From CAVQOB01 sp963714325 (GTDB lineage: Bacteria; Pseudomonadota; Alphaproteobacteria; Rhizobiales; Hyphomicrobiaceae), in assembly GCA_963714325.1 (NCBI GenBank), contig CAVQOB010000009.1, forward strand, positions 62,001 through 126,000: DNA of 64,000 nucleotides, given 5' to 3'. Made by a program: the position numbers and the translations under genes. The notes beneath the pieces are model-generated. The model was not told the DNA's origin, did no database searches, and was given only the letters and a program-made list of their open reading frames with translations. This document shows positions 1 to 8,386 of the stretch, one piece after another (position 1 is the first letter of the stretch; every line of letters starts with the position of its first letter).

Positions 1-954
1 GCAAATGCGGAAATCTTCGGCGCCATCCGAATTTGTTGTGATAATCAACCGATCGCCGTGGTGCTCGACCCCATACTCATGCCCGAACCTGCGTGCAGCA
101 ATCAGCCGGATCGGTTTTAGCGGTGCTTCGGCATCGATAAGGTGAACCTCTGTCGTCTGGTGATCATGCACGTCGATGCTGATGAAGCGGCCGGACTGCG
201 TTTTGCCGAGGCCGACATAGAAGCCGACATCCTTTTCTTCGTAGACCAGCACGTCATCGCGGACTTCGGTGCCGAGCACATGCCGCCACACCGAAAGCGG
301 GCGGTGGTTGTCATCGAGCCGGACATAGAAGAGTGTTCGGCTGTCGCTAGCCCACACGACCGCGCGCGTGTCCGGGATGGAATCTGGCAGATCCTGTCCG
401 CTGGCAAGATCACGCACGCGGAGCGTGAACAATTCCGATCCTTTATTGTCAATCGCATAAGCGAGCAACCTGTGATCCGGACTGTGCACCGCAGTCCCGA
501 GCTGCCAGTATGCTTGGCCCTCGGCTTCCTTGTTGCCGTCGAGAAGCACCGTTTCGGCAGTGCCATCGCGCCGCTGGCGCATGACGCGCGGGTACTGCCC
601 GCCCGACACGAAACTCGTGTAATAGGCCCACGGTCCGTCAGGTGTTGGAACTGAGCTGTCATCTTCCTTGATCCGGCCCTTCATTTCAGCGAACAGTTGT
701 TCTTGGAGTGGGCTCGTGTCCGCGAGTGCCGCTACCATGTGGGCATTCTCAGCCTCAAGATGCTGCCGGATCTCAGCGTCGAGAAGACTGGGATCGCGCA
801 TGACATCCTGCCAGTTGTCGGCTCGCAACCAGCCATAGTCGTCAACCAGAGTCACACCATGACGGGTTTGGCTCTGCGGGCGTTTGGCCGCACGCGGCGT
901 AGGGGTCATGGGGGCCAAAGATCTGGGCGTCGAACGCAGTTCGGTATTGGACAT
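1..954 (-). CDS. ptrB: Oligopeptidase B (S9A), N-terminal part, cut by window edge
   Basis: The reverse-strand frame is open from the left edge to about position 1032 and encodes the N-terminal beta-propeller half of a prolyl-oligopeptidase-family enzyme. Family features are the early motif DDYGWLRADNWQDV, then LDAEIRQHLEAEN, and AYYTSFVSGGQYP. Oligopeptidase B is a cytoplasmic serine peptidase that cleaves short peptides after Arg or Lys. The catalytic Ser-Asp-His domain lies beyond the left edge and cannot be checked. The start is uncertain: in-frame ATGs lie at 1032, 954 and 909. I chose 954; the one at 909, just before the conserved core, is also possible. The gene lies downstream of msrB on the same strand. 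Confidence 0.8.
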   Translation of the reverse strand, partial: MSNTELRSTPRSLAPMTPTPRAAKRPQSQTRHGVTLVDDYGWLRADNWQDVMRDPSLLDAEIRQHLEAENAHMVAALADTSPLQEQLFAEMKGRIKEDDSSVPTPDGPWAYYTSFVSGGQYPRVMRQRRDGTAETVLLDGNKEAEGQAYWQLGTAVHSPDHRLLAYAIDNKGSELFTLRVRDLASGQDLPDSIPDTRAVVWASDSRTLFYVRLDDNHRPLSVWRHVLGTEVRDDVLVYEEKDVGFYVGLGKTQSGRFISIDVHDHQTTEVHLIDAEAPLKPIRLIAARRFGHEYGVEHHGDRLIITTNSDGAEDFRIC

Positions 955-1126
955 GGGGTGTACAGCCTCTCCGGGCGACAACGAACGTTCTTTGCGAGAC
1001 AATGGCCTGACTTCTTTTGGGGACTTGAACATGGGGACCTCTCATGGACTGAGATCCACACTTCAACGGTCAATTCGGGCTCACAGCGGTCGGTAGTGCG
1101 GCATCGAACCGGCGACGACGTGTTCT

Positions 1127-1552
1127 TCATGTGGCGCCAGGATGGGCCGGCTTAGGTTTGAATTGCAAGGCGACACCATTGATGCAGTAGCGCAAACCTG
1201 TCGGTGCCGGGCCATCGGGAAAAACGTGGCCGAGATGTGCGTCGCAAGTCCGGCAACGGACCTCGGTGCGGCGCATGAATAGCGAACTATCGTCATGTTC
1301 GCTGACGGCCCCCGCTTCGATCGGCGCGACATAGCTCGGCCAACCCGTCCCGCTGTCGAACTTGGCTGCGGTCTCGAAGAGTGGCGCGCCACAACAGACG
1401 CAGGCGAACACACCAGCGCGCTTTTCCCCATTCTGCGGTGACGTAAAGGCCGGCTCTGTCCCATGTTTCCGCGTCACCTTGAACGCCTCGGGCGATAGTT
1501 GTTGACGCCATTCGGCTTCGGTCTTGACGATTTTCTGGGTTGGTTCGGTCAT
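1127..1552 (-). CDS. msrB: Peptide-methionine (R)-S-oxide reductase MsrB
   Basis: MsrB repairs oxidised proteins by reducing methionine-R-sulfoxide, normally with thioredoxin as electron donor. The 141-residue product is a complete single-domain MsrB. Zinc-ligand pairs are visible as C51/C54 (CVCC) and C100/C103 (CRTC), the conserved FDSGTGWPSY segment is at about 65-74, and the catalytic cysteine is C123 in LRYCING. I chose the ATG at 1552 (protein start MTEPTQ) over an in-frame start 42 bp upstream, because MsrB family proteins begin close to the KTEAEWR helix. It is transcribed toward oligopeptidase B. Confidence 0.95.
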   Translation of the reverse strand: MTEPTQKIVKTEAEWRQQLSPEAFKVTRKHGTEPAFTSPQNGEKRAGVFACVCCGAPLFETAAKFDSGTGWPSYVAPIEAGAVSEHDDSSLFMRRTEVRCRTCDAHLGHVFPDGPAPTGLRYCINGVALQFKPKPAHPGAT

Positions 1553-2024
1553 GGCATCCTCAGTGCGTGGCCAATGCCTAATATATGGCGTCAATTGCGG
1601 ACCAACAGTCTAGCAACTAGTTGCTCCATTGGCCTATGGCTTCACCCCAGCGAACTTCTCGTGATCCGTAGTGGATGCCGCCGATGCGCCATCGCCGGAT
1701 CGTTGCTCCATGGCAACAAAGAAGCAAGTTAGGAATTTAACACCTTGGAAGTCATAACAAAAACATCAACGCAGTTATGTCGCGCAAGTGCAACTTGCAG
1801 AATAGTTGGCGTCCAATGGCCTCAATAACTACTCTGAAAGTTTATCATGTAGGGAAATGCAGCGATGTTGCTTGAATAAGACTTGCGAATTTTGTTGATG
1901 TGCAAGATAAGAGCAACTGATTTGCATTGTTTCACGTGTGATCATTGCAATATTGCTTGGAGATTTGCGGCGGCGGCGCGCACACATCGAGCCATTGGCT
2001 GTCGACATTGGAGAGGCCTGGAAC
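1553..2024. other. Intergenic region with two palindromes upstream of mucR
   Basis: No gene is supported here. It separates the reverse-strand msrB from the forward mucR and must hold the promoters of both. Two clean inverted repeats are visible: GCAACTAGTTGC at 1613-1624, and GCAAGT-gca-ACTTGC at 1784-1798. MucR/Ros proteins are known to repress their own genes, so the second repeat could be an operator, but that is inference. Confidence 0.4.
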
Positions 2025-2438
2025 ATGAGTGCGGACGAACAACCACGCGGCAATCTGGTGCAACTGACGGCCGATATCGTCGCCGCGTACGTCAGCAAGA
2101 ATACTTTAGTGCCGGGCGATATCCCGTCTCTGATCGGCGAGGTTCACGAGGCATTGGCGCGGGCCAGCGGATTGACGACAGCCGTCGCCAGGGAAGAGTT
2201 AAAGCCAGCCGTGGCGGTCAAGAAGTCCGTCACGGCTGATCAGATCTCCTGTCTCGATTGTGGCAACAAGTTCAAGTCCTTGAAGCGCCATTTGCGGACC
2301 CATCACAATCTTGCGCCGGAGGAATACCGCGAGAAGTGGAGCTTACCGCACGATTATCCGATGGTGGCAGAGAACTATGCCGAGGCGCGATCACAGTTGG
2401 CAAAGAAGATGGGCCTCGGTATGCGCCGCGAGAAGTAG
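2025..2438 (+). CDS. mucR: MucR/Ros-family zinc-finger transcriptional regulator
   Basis: This is a global transcriptional regulator of the Ros/MucR family. In rhizobia and relatives these proteins control exopolysaccharide, motility and cell-cycle genes. The 137-residue product has the usual layout: an N-terminal LTADIVAAYVSKN oligomerisation segment, then near residue 80 a prokaryotic Cys2His2 finger (C-LD-C, nine residues, H-LRT-H), followed by NLAPEEYREKWSLPHDYPMVAENYA, which is highly characteristic. The start is the ATG at 2025 (MSADEQP). The open frame extends upstream, but that extension does not look like family sequence. The long upstream region contains palindromes that may be regulatory. 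Confidence 0.92.
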   Translation: MSADEQPRGNLVQLTADIVAAYVSKNTLVPGDIPSLIGEVHEALARASGLTTAVAREELKPAVAVKKSVTADQISCLDCGNKFKSLKRHLRTHHNLAPEEYREKWSLPHDYPMVAENYAEARSQLAKKMGLGMRREK

Positions 2439-2712
2439 TCGGCGTCAGTTCCGCCAAGGCGGCGCATTCCGCTCGAAAGGCCGCCAGCAAATTGATGTGG
2501 CGCGCCAGATCATAGGTCCAGTGGCCGCTTATTCCGCGAACGCGTTCTTGTCGAAGCGCATGGCGCAGCTTGGCGATGATCTCAGCACAGCCGGCAGGAC
2601 TGAGGTCTTCACATTCATGCGGCCAAAGCGATAGCAGCGGAAGTAGCAACCGCCGGCGGTCAAGCGGTGAAGCTGGTACCCGTTGGCCGGCGGATCGAGG
2701 GAGATGTGACAT
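2272..2712 (-). CDS. Possible small hypothetical protein convergent with mucR
   Basis: A reverse-strand open frame carries a protein-like stretch between about 2440 and 2640, reading EIIAKLRHALRQERVRG, then SGHWTYDLARHINLL and AAFRAECAALAEL. It has credible amphipathic helices and high-GC third positions. The rest of the frame runs antisense through the 3' end of mucR and is not convincing, so the true 3' end may have been lost to a frameshift or the gene may be a remnant. I do not recognise the family, and the start codon cannot be fixed. Confidence 0.28.
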   Translation of the reverse strand: MSHLPRSAGQRVPASPLDRRRLLLPLLSLWPHECEDLSPAGCAEIIAKLRHALRQERVRGISGHWTYDLARHINLLAAFRAECAALAELTPTTSRGAYRGPSSLPTVIAPRHSSLPPSDNRAVSSTSRGIPPAQDCDGSANGASRT

Positions 2713-2771
2713 CCCGCAAGTGTGTCACACACAGCCGCAGCGGGAACTTTGCCAAGTATGGTTAGTGGCGA

Positions 2772-3344
2772 TCAGTAGTATTTTACGGCCATCAATATCG
2801 GCGCGATCCAGGTGATCTTGAGATCTCGATCGACGACGCGCGCAGGCGCGTAAGGTACCAGCGCCACTTGCCCCCCCGGCCCCGCGACGATCCTCCGAAA
2901 AAGTAGCGATTTGTCGAGAGTTTTGACGACACAATCGCGTCCGTCAGCTGACGCGCGATCATCGTCGGCGAGCCGATCGGCAATCAGCAACGTCCCCGCA
3001 TCATAGGGACCGAGGCGAATTTTGACGCGAATAGCCATCGGTGCGTTACCCGGCACTTCGATCGGCACGGTAGGCGCTTTCTGCCGGGCGGGGATAGATC
3101 TTACGACGCTATGGGCATCGAGTTCGCCGAGGTATTGCACGGCGCGTCGAGTGCTGTCCGCCTCGAGCAATCCGGCAGGTGTGACGCCGAGAGCCGGCGC
3201 AATCCGCTGTAGCCAATCCACCGAAACCGACATGTTGTCGGTCTCAAGCCTTTGAATAGTTTGCGCTGTGGTTCCGGCTTGGTCGGCCAACTGCTGAAGT
3301 GTGAAACCGCGCGCCTTTCTGAGTTCGCGAATTCGTGTGGACAT
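2772..3344 (-). CDS. XRE-family transcriptional regulator with S24-like C-terminus
   Basis: A DNA-binding regulator of 190 residues. The N-terminal helix-turn-helix (about 4-60) reads IRELRKARGFTLQQLADQAG, then TTAQTIQRLETDN, a standard XRE/Cro-CI domain. The C-terminal half (about 90-185), with DAGTLLIADR, RDCVVKTLDK and VALVPYAPAR, resembles the S24/LexA-CI dimerisation fold; I could not identify an obvious Ser/Lys self-cleavage dyad. The start is the ATG at 3344 (MSTRIREL), directly before the HTH; an upstream frame extension looks non-coding. It is divergent from the DnaA-like gene, so the 190 bp between them probably holds both promoters. Confidence 0.85.
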   Translation of the reverse strand: MSTRIRELRKARGFTLQQLADQAGTTAQTIQRLETDNMSVSVDWLQRIAPALGVTPAGLLEADSTRRAVQYLGELDAHSVVRSIPARQKAPTVPIEVPGNAPMAIRVKIRLGPYDAGTLLIADRLADDDRASADGRDCVVKTLDKSLLFRRIVAGPGGQVALVPYAPARVVDRDLKITWIAPILMAVKYY

Positions 3345-3532
3345 TCCCTGCAACGTCTCTCTCCAATTCGATTGTGTGGCATCGCTCGCGTTGCCACGGC
3401 GCCAGCTGCGCAGCGTCAGCATTCACCACATCAGTAAAATGCAGGCGCATTTCTCTCTGTGGTCAGCTAATATGCTGGGTGTGCAAACTGTCTATTGTCC
3501 GTTGTCTGGTAGAACTTTCTCCGGAGTCGACG

Positions 3533-3940
3533 ATGTGCTTCGACAGTTGCCAGCCTCCGCATATGCGGTTGGCGTCCCAATTCCCCGCACCCATTTCCAT
3601 GACGATCCACGCACACTTGCTGCGAGGAATGGTCGAAGAATTCGTCGCGATAGCCTATCGGATCGATCGGTTGAGATTGCAGCCGGAACTTCAGCGCGCC
3701 CGAACATCAGTCTTTCCAAGGCAAGTCGTGATGTATTTGCTGCATGTTGTCGGCGGCTTGCGCCTGACCAATATCGGTCAACTCTACGGCCTGGATCGGC
3801 GAACGGTGGCGCAAGCCTGTGCGACCGTCGAGGATGCTCGCGACGAACCGCGCCTGGATCGCGTTCTGAGCCTACTTGAAGAAGCTATGATCGCCTGTTT
3901 CCGGCGTGGCCAGCCCCAGCAGCTCCCGCGCCGGCACTGA
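3533..3940 (+). CDS. Stand-alone DnaA domain-IV-like DNA-binding protein
   Basis: The 135-residue product matches the C-terminal DNA-binding domain of the replication initiator DnaA without its AAA+ ATPase. The relevant part, RQVVMYLLHVVGGLRLTNIG followed by LYGLDRRTVAQACATVED, corresponds to the DnaA helix-turn-helix and signature loop, but the usual D-H-T-T-V is D-R-R-T-V here. Full DnaA is about 450-500 residues, so this is a separate small protein. The ATG at 3533 has GGAG seven bases upstream; ATGs at 3563 and 3599 are alternatives. It is followed 55 bp later by the DUF6456 gene, suggesting a two-gene unit. Function is unproven; binding to DnaA-box-like DNA is a reasonable guess. Confidence 0.78.
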   Translation: MCFDSCQPPHMRLASQFPAPISMTIHAHLLRGMVEEFVAIAYRIDRLRLQPELQRARTSVFPRQVVMYLLHVVGGLRLTNIGQLYGLDRRTVAQACATVEDARDEPRLDRVLSLLEEAMIACFRRGQPQQLPRRH

Positions 3941-3995
3941 TCAGCTGAGTTCACCGCATCGCCCATGCATTTGCGTCTCTAACGAGGGACAATCG

Positions 3996-4874
3996 ATGTC
4001 CGATCTTCATGCCTCACTGTCGGCAATGACATCAACAGCGAAGCGCTTGGCGGCACATTCAATCTTGCAGAGACTGCGCAAGCCCGGCGCTCATCTGACC
4101 AGCGACGGAGCGCCTGCAGACACCGTCAAGCTCATTGAGCCACTGCGACGCGTCTCCGCCCCGGGCGTCCTGTTACCAATGGCGATGATCGATCGCCTTC
4201 TTGCCGCCGGTTGGCTGATTTTGGAGACGCAAGGCAGCGCTCGCCAGTTGCGCCTCAGTCCCGATGCCAGCGAGCGATTAGCAAAGCTGAAGGTAGCGAA
4301 CGCTCGGCTCCGCACGCCGCTGCTGCGACGGCCGCCTAGTGGCAATCAAGTTCGTGCGCCATCCTTCCGGCGGCAGCCTGTGCTTTCGCCGCTTGATGCT
4401 TATACCCAGCGCCGCGACCGCAACGGTCGTCCGATCCTCTCAAGCGCGCAGCGCGAAGCCGGCGAGCGTCTTGCTGCTGATTTCATACGTGGTCAGCTGC
4501 TGCCGCGCGTAACTGCGCAGTGGTCCGCACCAGCGCAGAGCAAGCGAACGCGGCGCACCACGCCTGGTGCCGGTGTCGAAATCGCCGATTCCGTCGCTGC
4601 AGCCCGCCAACGTGTGACAGCCGCCCTCGACGCCGTTGGCTCGGAACTCGCCGGAGTCATGATCGATGTCTGTTGCTTCGAGATGCGGCTCGAAGAGACC
4701 GAGCGCAGCCACGACCTGCCGCAGCGTTCAGCCAAAGTCGTGCTGCAATTGGGCCTGACACGGCTTGCGCGACACTACGGCATCATTGCCCCGATACCGC
4801 CGCCAGCTGCCAAGCCGCGTCATTGGGGAGCTGAACATTTTCGCCCGACTCTCGATGCTTGGCGTGATCGCTGA
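3996..4874 (+). CDS. DUF6456-type protein, possibly DNA-associated
   Basis: A 292-residue protein that I place in the DUF6456 group of alphaproteobacteria from its C-terminal block: YTQRRDRNGRPILSSAQREA, GERLAADFIRG, and a final RSAKVVLQLGLTRLARHYG helix. The N-terminal third (about 10-110) looks like a winged helix, with IDRLLAAGWLILETQGSARQLRLS. No enzyme motif is visible. The start is the ATG at 3996 with GAGGGA seven bases upstream; the open frame extends further back inside the DnaA-like gene but is not needed. Synteny with the DnaA-like gene suggests a replication or DNA-metabolism role (inference). Confidence 0.75.
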   Translation: MSDLHASLSAMTSTAKRLAAHSILQRLRKPGAHLTSDGAPADTVKLIEPLRRVSAPGVLLPMAMIDRLLAAGWLILETQGSARQLRLSPDASERLAKLKVANARLRTPLLRRPPSGNQVRAPSFRRQPVLSPLDAYTQRRDRNGRPILSSAQREAGERLAADFIRGQLLPRVTAQWSAPAQSKRTRRTTPGAGVEIADSVAAARQRVTAALDAVGSELAGVMIDVCCFEMRLEETERSHDLPQRSAKVVLQLGLTRLARHYGIIAPIPPPAAKPRHWGAEHFRPTLDAWRDR

Positions 4875-4883
4875 GCACGAGAT

Positions 4884-5312
4884 TCAGGCGCCGGCGATCA
4901 CTCGAGCGTCGGCTCTGATCCGCGCGACCATCGAAGCAAATCCGTTCGAACGCTGCGGCGTCAAGTGTTCACTCAAGCCCAATTCCGTAAAAACGGCGCC
5001 GGCGTCACTGGTCAGTATCTCGGCAGCAGATTTGCCCCGGTAGATGGCAAGCAGGATGGCCACCAGCCCGCGCACGATATGGGCGTCACTGTCGCCGTCG
5101 ATTTGGAGTGGGATGGCGGGTCCCCGACCAGCACTCTGCGTCGACAGCCAGACCTGGCTGGCGCAGCCGCGGACTTTGTTGGCCTCGGTGCGCTGCGTGT
5201 CCGGGAACGGTGGTAACGCACGGCCAAGCTCAATCACGTAACGGTAGCGGTCTTCCCAATCATCAAGAACGGCAAAGTCCGCGCGAATTGTTTCGATATC
5301 AGTTGGTCTCAT
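4884..5312 (-). CDS. sufE: Cysteine desulfuration protein SufE
   Basis: SufE accepts sulfane sulfur from the cysteine desulfurase SufS and passes it to the SUF scaffold for Fe-S cluster assembly in the cytoplasm. The 142-residue product is the normal length. The N-terminal WEDRYRYVIELGRALPPFP is the family hallmark. The sulfur-accepting cysteine is C50 in NKVRGCASQVWL, and GKSAAEI followed by LGLSEHLTPQRSNG closes the domain. The ATG at 5312 fits family N-termini. It is convergent with the DUF6456 gene, with 9 bp between the stops. No other suf genes are in the window. Confidence 0.94.
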   Translation of the reverse strand: MRPTDIETIRADFAVLDDWEDRYRYVIELGRALPPFPDTQRTEANKVRGCASQVWLSTQSAGRGPAIPLQIDGDSDAHIVRGLVAILLAIYRGKSAAEILTSDAGAVFTELGLSEHLTPQRSNGFASMVARIRADARVIAGA

Positions 5313-5443
5313 GGCACATCATTTAAGCGCCAGCGGCGCGCCACGCAAGCCGCCGCAAAGCCGCACGGCAGTGCCGGTCGAGAGCAAAATATGAAGCAGC
5401 TGATGCGTTCCTGGTCCAGCAACCTTGCAATCCGGAAGCGCGC

Positions 5444-5866
5444 TTAGATTGCGTCGCGAAGCAGCGTGCCAATGCTGTCGCTCGCTGCAGCGCTGCGCGC
5501 CGGCTTGCCGATGGTTTCAGTCTTGACCTTCATGGGCGCGACAGCGGTCGGACCGGCGCTCGGGCTAACGGGAGCCGTCGTTGGTTCCAGTCGTGCGGGT
5601 TTTGCAGCCTGCTGCGGCTCTCCATTGATCCGCGCGCGCTCGTTGGCGATGTCCATCAGCATGCGGCCGCCAAACTCAGCCTTCTTGAGAAAGAGTGCGC
5701 CATACTCAGCGCTCTTTTGGCAAAGGATGGGATTGCGATCACAGAACGTCAAGACGCGTTCGGTCGTCGAGACGACCGTACTCATTAGCTTGGTCTGATT
5801 TCGCTCCTCGGTCGGCAGCAGCATGACTGCCACCCCCAACCAGAACGCACCGCGAATAATAAACAT
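5444..5866 (-). CDS. DUF5330 protein, small membrane-anchored hypothetical
   Basis: A 140-residue protein with an N-terminal hydrophobic segment (IIRGAFWLGVAVMLLP, about 3-18) that could be a membrane anchor or uncleaved signal. It is followed by a conserved-looking block with two cysteines, FCDRNPILCQKSAEYG, and a variable Pro/Ala-rich tail. The FCxRNPxxC arrangement is what I associate with DUF5330 proteins of Hyphomicrobiales; their function is unknown. It lies alone between sufE and the peptidoglycan-binding gene. Confidence 0.72.
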   Translation of the reverse strand: MFIIRGAFWLGVAVMLLPTEERNQTKLMSTVVSTTERVLTFCDRNPILCQKSAEYGALFLKKAEFGGRMLMDIANERARINGEPQQAAKPARLEPTTAPVSPSAGPTAVAPMKVKTETIGKPARSAAASDSIGTLLRDAI

Positions 5867-6118
5867 AGCACACCAACCCGTGACGACGTGAGACGTCTTC
5901 GATGCGTCTCCTTGCGATGGTTTTACCAGTTAAACATCTCTGTTCCGCCAAAGCCGGACTATCGATTTGATGCGAAATAGCATCGAATTTGAATAAAATT
6001 GGGCGCAATTATTCGGGTCCCGCAAAGTCGTCAATTAACACATCGTTTACGCTGCTGCGTTTACCTTGCGCAGTGAAGCAATGCCGGTTGACGAGTTGCA
6101 GCGTCGGGAGCGTCGTCG

Positions 6119-6898
6119 ATGACACCGGGTCAGACACGTCTGATACTTGGGATATTTTTCACCCTGTTGGTGGGGGGTGGGCTCAATGCCACCCTCTTGC
6201 AGGGCGAAACACGTTCTGCCGAAAGTGCCCGCCTGGCGGCAGAGCGAGCGAGCGCCGAACGCCAGCGCCGCTTGGAATTGGATACGCCAAAAATAGCAGT
6301 TGCATCCACGCCCATGCCGCAGGCAGCGACGAACACGGCGGCCCATCCCTTCCGTTTGCCAACGCGCGAAGAGACCGCCGTCCGCTTTGCGCGGCTGAGG
6401 CCCGATGCCGCCAAGCCTGAAAATTTGCCGTTTGCACCCGACGCTGAGGGCAATCCCGAGACGATCAGGGCCGTCCAACGCGAGTTGACCACACGCGGCT
6501 ATGGCCCGCTGGTCGCTGATGGCGTGCCGGGCCAGGTGACGCGGGCAGCGATCATGGCATTCGAACACGACCATCGCACGGCATTGACGGGTGAAGCCAC
6601 GGAAACGCTCCTGAAGCGCATTCTGCTAGGTCAGTCGGGTGCCTCCGAAGTCGATCAAGGCTATGGCAAAGTGCGCTCTGTACACGCCGAGCAAATGATC
6701 CGGACGGTGCAGCAATCACTCGTCGCGCTCGGCTACCAGCCCGGCCGCGTCGATGGCCTGATCGGCGAAGAAAGCGAACGCGCCATGCGCGAGTTCGAGA
6801 TGGATCAGGGTTTGGTGCCAACCGGGCGGATCTCAGCAGAGCTCTTCTCCCGGCTCGCACGCGGGCTCGGCGCCAATCGGCCGATCGCCAAACGGTAG
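6119..6898 (+). CDS. Membrane-anchored protein with two peptidoglycan-binding domains
   Basis: A 259-residue envelope protein. One N-terminal membrane segment (LILGIFFTLLVGGG, about 8-21) is followed by a charged linker (about 30-100). Two peptidoglycan-binding type 1 repeats follow: about 108-160 (IRAVQRELTTRGYGPLVADG, VTRAAIMAFEHDHRTALTG) and about 190-245 (VQQSLVALGYQPGRVDGLIG, AMREFEMDQGLVPTG). No catalytic domain is attached, so a structural or anchoring role on the periplasmic face is likely. The DUF1491 gene follows after 65 bp on the same strand and may be cotranscribed. Confidence 0.85.
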   Translation: MTPGQTRLILGIFFTLLVGGGLNATLLQGETRSAESARLAAERASAERQRRLELDTPKIAVASTPMPQAATNTAAHPFRLPTREETAVRFARLRPDAAKPENLPFAPDAEGNPETIRAVQRELTTRGYGPLVADGVPGQVTRAAIMAFEHDHRTALTGEATETLLKRILLGQSGASEVDQGYGKVRSVHAEQMIRTVQQSLVALGYQPGRVDGLIGEESERAMREFEMDQGLVPTGRISAELFSRLARGLGANRPIAKR

Positions 6899-6963
6899 CT
6901 ACAAGTGATATGGCCAGGATTGCCGCTTGCCGGCCCCGGGATTGCCAGCAATGGTCTGGTTCT

Positions 6964-7317
6964 ATGCGGATTAGATCGGATATCTGGGTAAAGGCCTATC
7001 TGCGGCGGCGGACGACTGAAGGCTGCTTCGCGGCCGTCATCGCGCATGGCGACGACACGGCCGGCGCCATTGTCATCAAGATCAATAGGCTAGATGGCCA
7101 AGTCACAGTTTTTGGTCCCGCACCGCAGGGCCTCGACGATGTCGATACCGAACGCCGCTTCGTTTGTATCCACAAGACGCCGACACTGCCCGAGCCGGAG
7201 GCTGATGCACGCATTGCGCGGGAGCGGGCATTCGATACCGATCTCTGGGTCGTCGAAGTGGAAGATCGTCGTGGCGAACATGGCCTTGATGGCTGGCTTG
7301 CAACAGCCCTGAACTGA
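6964..7317 (+). CDS. DUF1491 family protein
   Basis: A 117-residue protein with the DUF1491 pattern: the start MRIRSDIWVKAYLRR, then CFAAVIAHGDDTAGAIVIKI, the FGPAP element and the closing ERAFDTDLWVVEVEDR. Family members are common in alphaproteobacteria, have no established biochemical function and look cytoplasmic and soluble. I chose the ATG at 6964 rather than an in-frame start 54 bp upstream because the family begins at R-x-R-S-x-I-W. It sits just downstream of the peptidoglycan-binding gene. Confidence 0.85.
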   Translation: MRIRSDIWVKAYLRRRTTEGCFAAVIAHGDDTAGAIVIKINRLDGQVTVFGPAPQGLDDVDTERRFVCIHKTPTLPEPEADARIARERAFDTDLWVVEVEDRRGEHGLDGWLATALN

Positions 7318-7451
7318 CCGTCAGCGTCTTAACCATTCATTAAATCCTTCCGCGCTCCAATGGTCCCAATCGCTTCGAGAGTGCGCGTAGAGCGAGACGC
7401 ATCCGCCAAAGCGTCGTGACGCCGGATTGGTGCGAAATCGGGACAGTAGGC

Positions 7452-7637
7452 ATGGCCACGATCTTGGAATTTCGGGCAGGGACACATCGTAACGGCCGCA
7501 CCGCCACGTCGGCGTGCGAGATCATCATATTTCCGGGCGTTCGCTACGAGCGCTGGGAAGAGGCACCACCTGCACCAGCGAAGTCGAAACGCCGGTCGCG
7601 CGCGAAGATGCATGATCATCTGGAAATTCCGGACTGA
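7452..7637 (+). CDS. Small hypothetical protein, 61 residues
   Basis: A short protein, MATILEFRAGTHRNG, then CEIIIFPGVRYERW, ending in a basic tail KSKRRSRAKMHDH. The ordered centre and high-GC codon use argue for a real gene. The start is the ATG at 7452; an in-frame ATG 36 bp upstream is less likely. I do not recognise a named family and see no signal peptide or membrane segment. It follows the DUF1491 gene on the same strand after 134 bp. Confidence 0.6.
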   Translation: MATILEFRAGTHRNGRTATSACEIIIFPGVRYERWEEAPPAPAKSKRRSRAKMHDHLEIPD

Positions 7638-7850
7638 TCATTCGATCAACGGACATGACGGTCGATCGGGCGACGGTAGTACCAACGAGGCTTGTTGCCT
7701 CCACGGGCCGCCGAACATGGGGGGCGTGGCGATGATGCCGCGTGGTACCAAAAATCCGCAGGCAATGCTGCCGCCGAGCGCATGAATCGGATATCGCTAG
7801 CTCAATGAAAATCGCCGCTGTCCCGCTGCGACTCTGCATGGAGACCTGTG

Positions 7851-8153
7851 ATGCGCCTTTTTCCCTTGCTTCCCCTAGCCGCCGCCTTGGTTGCCCTTGT
7901 CGCATCGCCAGTGCGCGCGCAGGACACCGGCGTCGCATCGTGCGATGCATTCCTCAAGACTTACACCAGCTGCATCGGCAGCAATGTCCCGGCGGCCCAA
8001 CAAGGCGCCATGAACGCAGTGCTCGAACAGCTGAAAACGAATTGGCGCGCCGTCGCCGCTGATGCTTCCGGTAAGGCGCAGCTTGACACCGTGTGCAAGC
8101 AGACCGCTGCGACCATCCAACAGCAAACATCAGCACTGGGATGCAAGTGGTAA
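7851..8153 (+). CDS. Small exported cysteine-containing protein
   Basis: A 100-residue secreted protein. A clear signal peptide (about 1-24) ends in VASPVRAQD, with predicted cleavage after A-R-A. The mature part carries four cysteines (CDAFLKTYTSC, VCKQTAAT, LGCKW), enough for two disulfides in the periplasm. The composition, with the LKTYTSCI and final LGCKW elements, suggests a compact helical protein, but I cannot name the family. The ATG at 7851 is preceded in frame by a GTG; GGAG lies about 8 bases upstream. Confidence 0.7.
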   Translation: MRLFPLLPLAAALVALVASPVRAQDTGVASCDAFLKTYTSCIGSNVPAAQQGAMNAVLEQLKTNWRAVAADASGKAQLDTVCKQTAATIQQQTSALGCKW

Positions 8154-8288
8154 TGCCGCACGATCGGCCTTGCCGTCAGGCGTGAGAACGCTTGCAACTA
8201 AAGGAAACCCCGTTGCAGTATGCGGCCCGCCACAGGTGGAGCTGGGCGCCGACACGTCGACGTGCGGTTTGCAGTCGGCTTCATGTTG

Positions 8289-8339
8289 CCCCGGGCTGAT
8301 GTAAGCCGGGGTGACGAAAAAATTGTGTCTCACACAATT
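8289..8339. promoter_or_regulatory. Two adjacent inverted repeats between two exported-protein genes
   Basis: The arms CCCCGGGCT (8289-8297) and AGCCGGGG (8304-8311) can form a GC-rich hairpin with one bulge. Ten bases later AATTGTG-tctca-CACAATT (8321-8339) is a perfect 7-bp inverted repeat. The first could end transcription of the upstream gene, although no T-run follows it. The second looks more like an operator for the gene starting at 8387. Both roles are inferred from symmetry and position alone. Confidence 0.45.
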
Positions 8340-8386
8340 GGGGCACCATTCATATTGGGAAAGATAGCATCAAATTGAGGTAGAGC

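Noticed and set aside
142..654. A 170-residue forward-strand open frame near the left edge
   Set aside because: It is antisense to the oligopeptidase B frame, which shows clear family motifs throughout; the forward product resembles nothing known.
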